From: CAZWRV01 sp964636325
GTDB taxonomy: Bacteria > Verrucomicrobiota > Lentisphaeria > Victivallales > GWF2-50-93
Assembly (NCBI GenBank): GCA_964636325.1
Contig: CAZWRV010000057.1
Location: 1-40,087, forward strand
DNA length: 40,087 nucleotides
Reading direction: 5' to 3'
Under the pieces are notes generated by a model. The model was not told where the DNA came from. It ran no database searches and worked only from the letters and a program-made list of their open reading frames with translations. Of this stretch, positions 40,064 to 40,087 are shown one piece after another (the stretch's first letter is position 1; every line of letters begins with the position of its first letter). A program made the translations under genes and the position numbers.

Positions 40064-40087
40064 TTCTGTCGGGAAGAAACTTGAAGT

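Overview
The window is GC-rich bacterial chromosome, probably from the PVC group and most like Lentisphaerota, Kiritimatiellota or a related anaerobic polysaccharide degrader. This is inferred from gene content: a LacI/AraC hybrid sugar regulator, a GH94 phosphorylase, a GalD-like dehydratase, two very large secreted proteins, a verrucomicrobial-style STN/secretin-like protein and a fused pyruvate dehydrogenase E1. No rRNA, tRNA, CRISPR array or prophage was seen.

Layout. Positions 52-1497 hold a polytopic membrane protein (DUF6056-like), followed by a hairpin-rich gap. Positions 1896-10310 form a carbohydrate block: ROK protein, SDR, GalD-like dehydratase and a clan GH-A hydrolase on the minus strand, then divergently a XylR-like regulator and a cellobiose phosphorylase-like GH94. 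Positions 10398-15418 carry pyruvate dehydrogenase E2 and fused E1 with a DeoR-type regulator. A GxxExxY gene bracketed by inverted repeats is wedged between E1 and E2. Next come a solitary Vsr endonuclease, a CHAD protein and a small lipoprotein. Positions 17969-28941 hold two paralogous proteins of 1123 and 1169 residues, each with a signal peptide and a degenerate PHP-like segment. Between them, on the opposite strand, lie a sialidase-like protein and a class C beta-lactamase-like hydrolase.

Positions 29110-30398 are an ECF sigma factor with a co-translated membrane partner. Then follow a translationally coupled pair (unknown secreted protein and CsgG-like protein), a secretin-like protein, an archaemetzincin with a probable 3' frameshift, a DUF2233 fusion protein and a Phd/VapC toxin-antitoxin pair.

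The most unusual feature is the intergenic DNA. It consists of several families of short dispersed repeats. Three of them bracket accessory genes as inverted pairs (GxxExxY, sialidase, ECF operon). A perfect 59-nt direct repeat bounds an apparently more AT-rich block (32.6-39.0 kb). One repeat family (cctttgtggctctg-like) runs into three reading frames and encodes part of their signal peptides. Two genes with unrelated mature proteins share almost the same signal-peptide DNA and upstream region. My main hypothesis is that these repeats mark, and may have mediated, cassette-like gene shuffling, including exchange of secretion signals.
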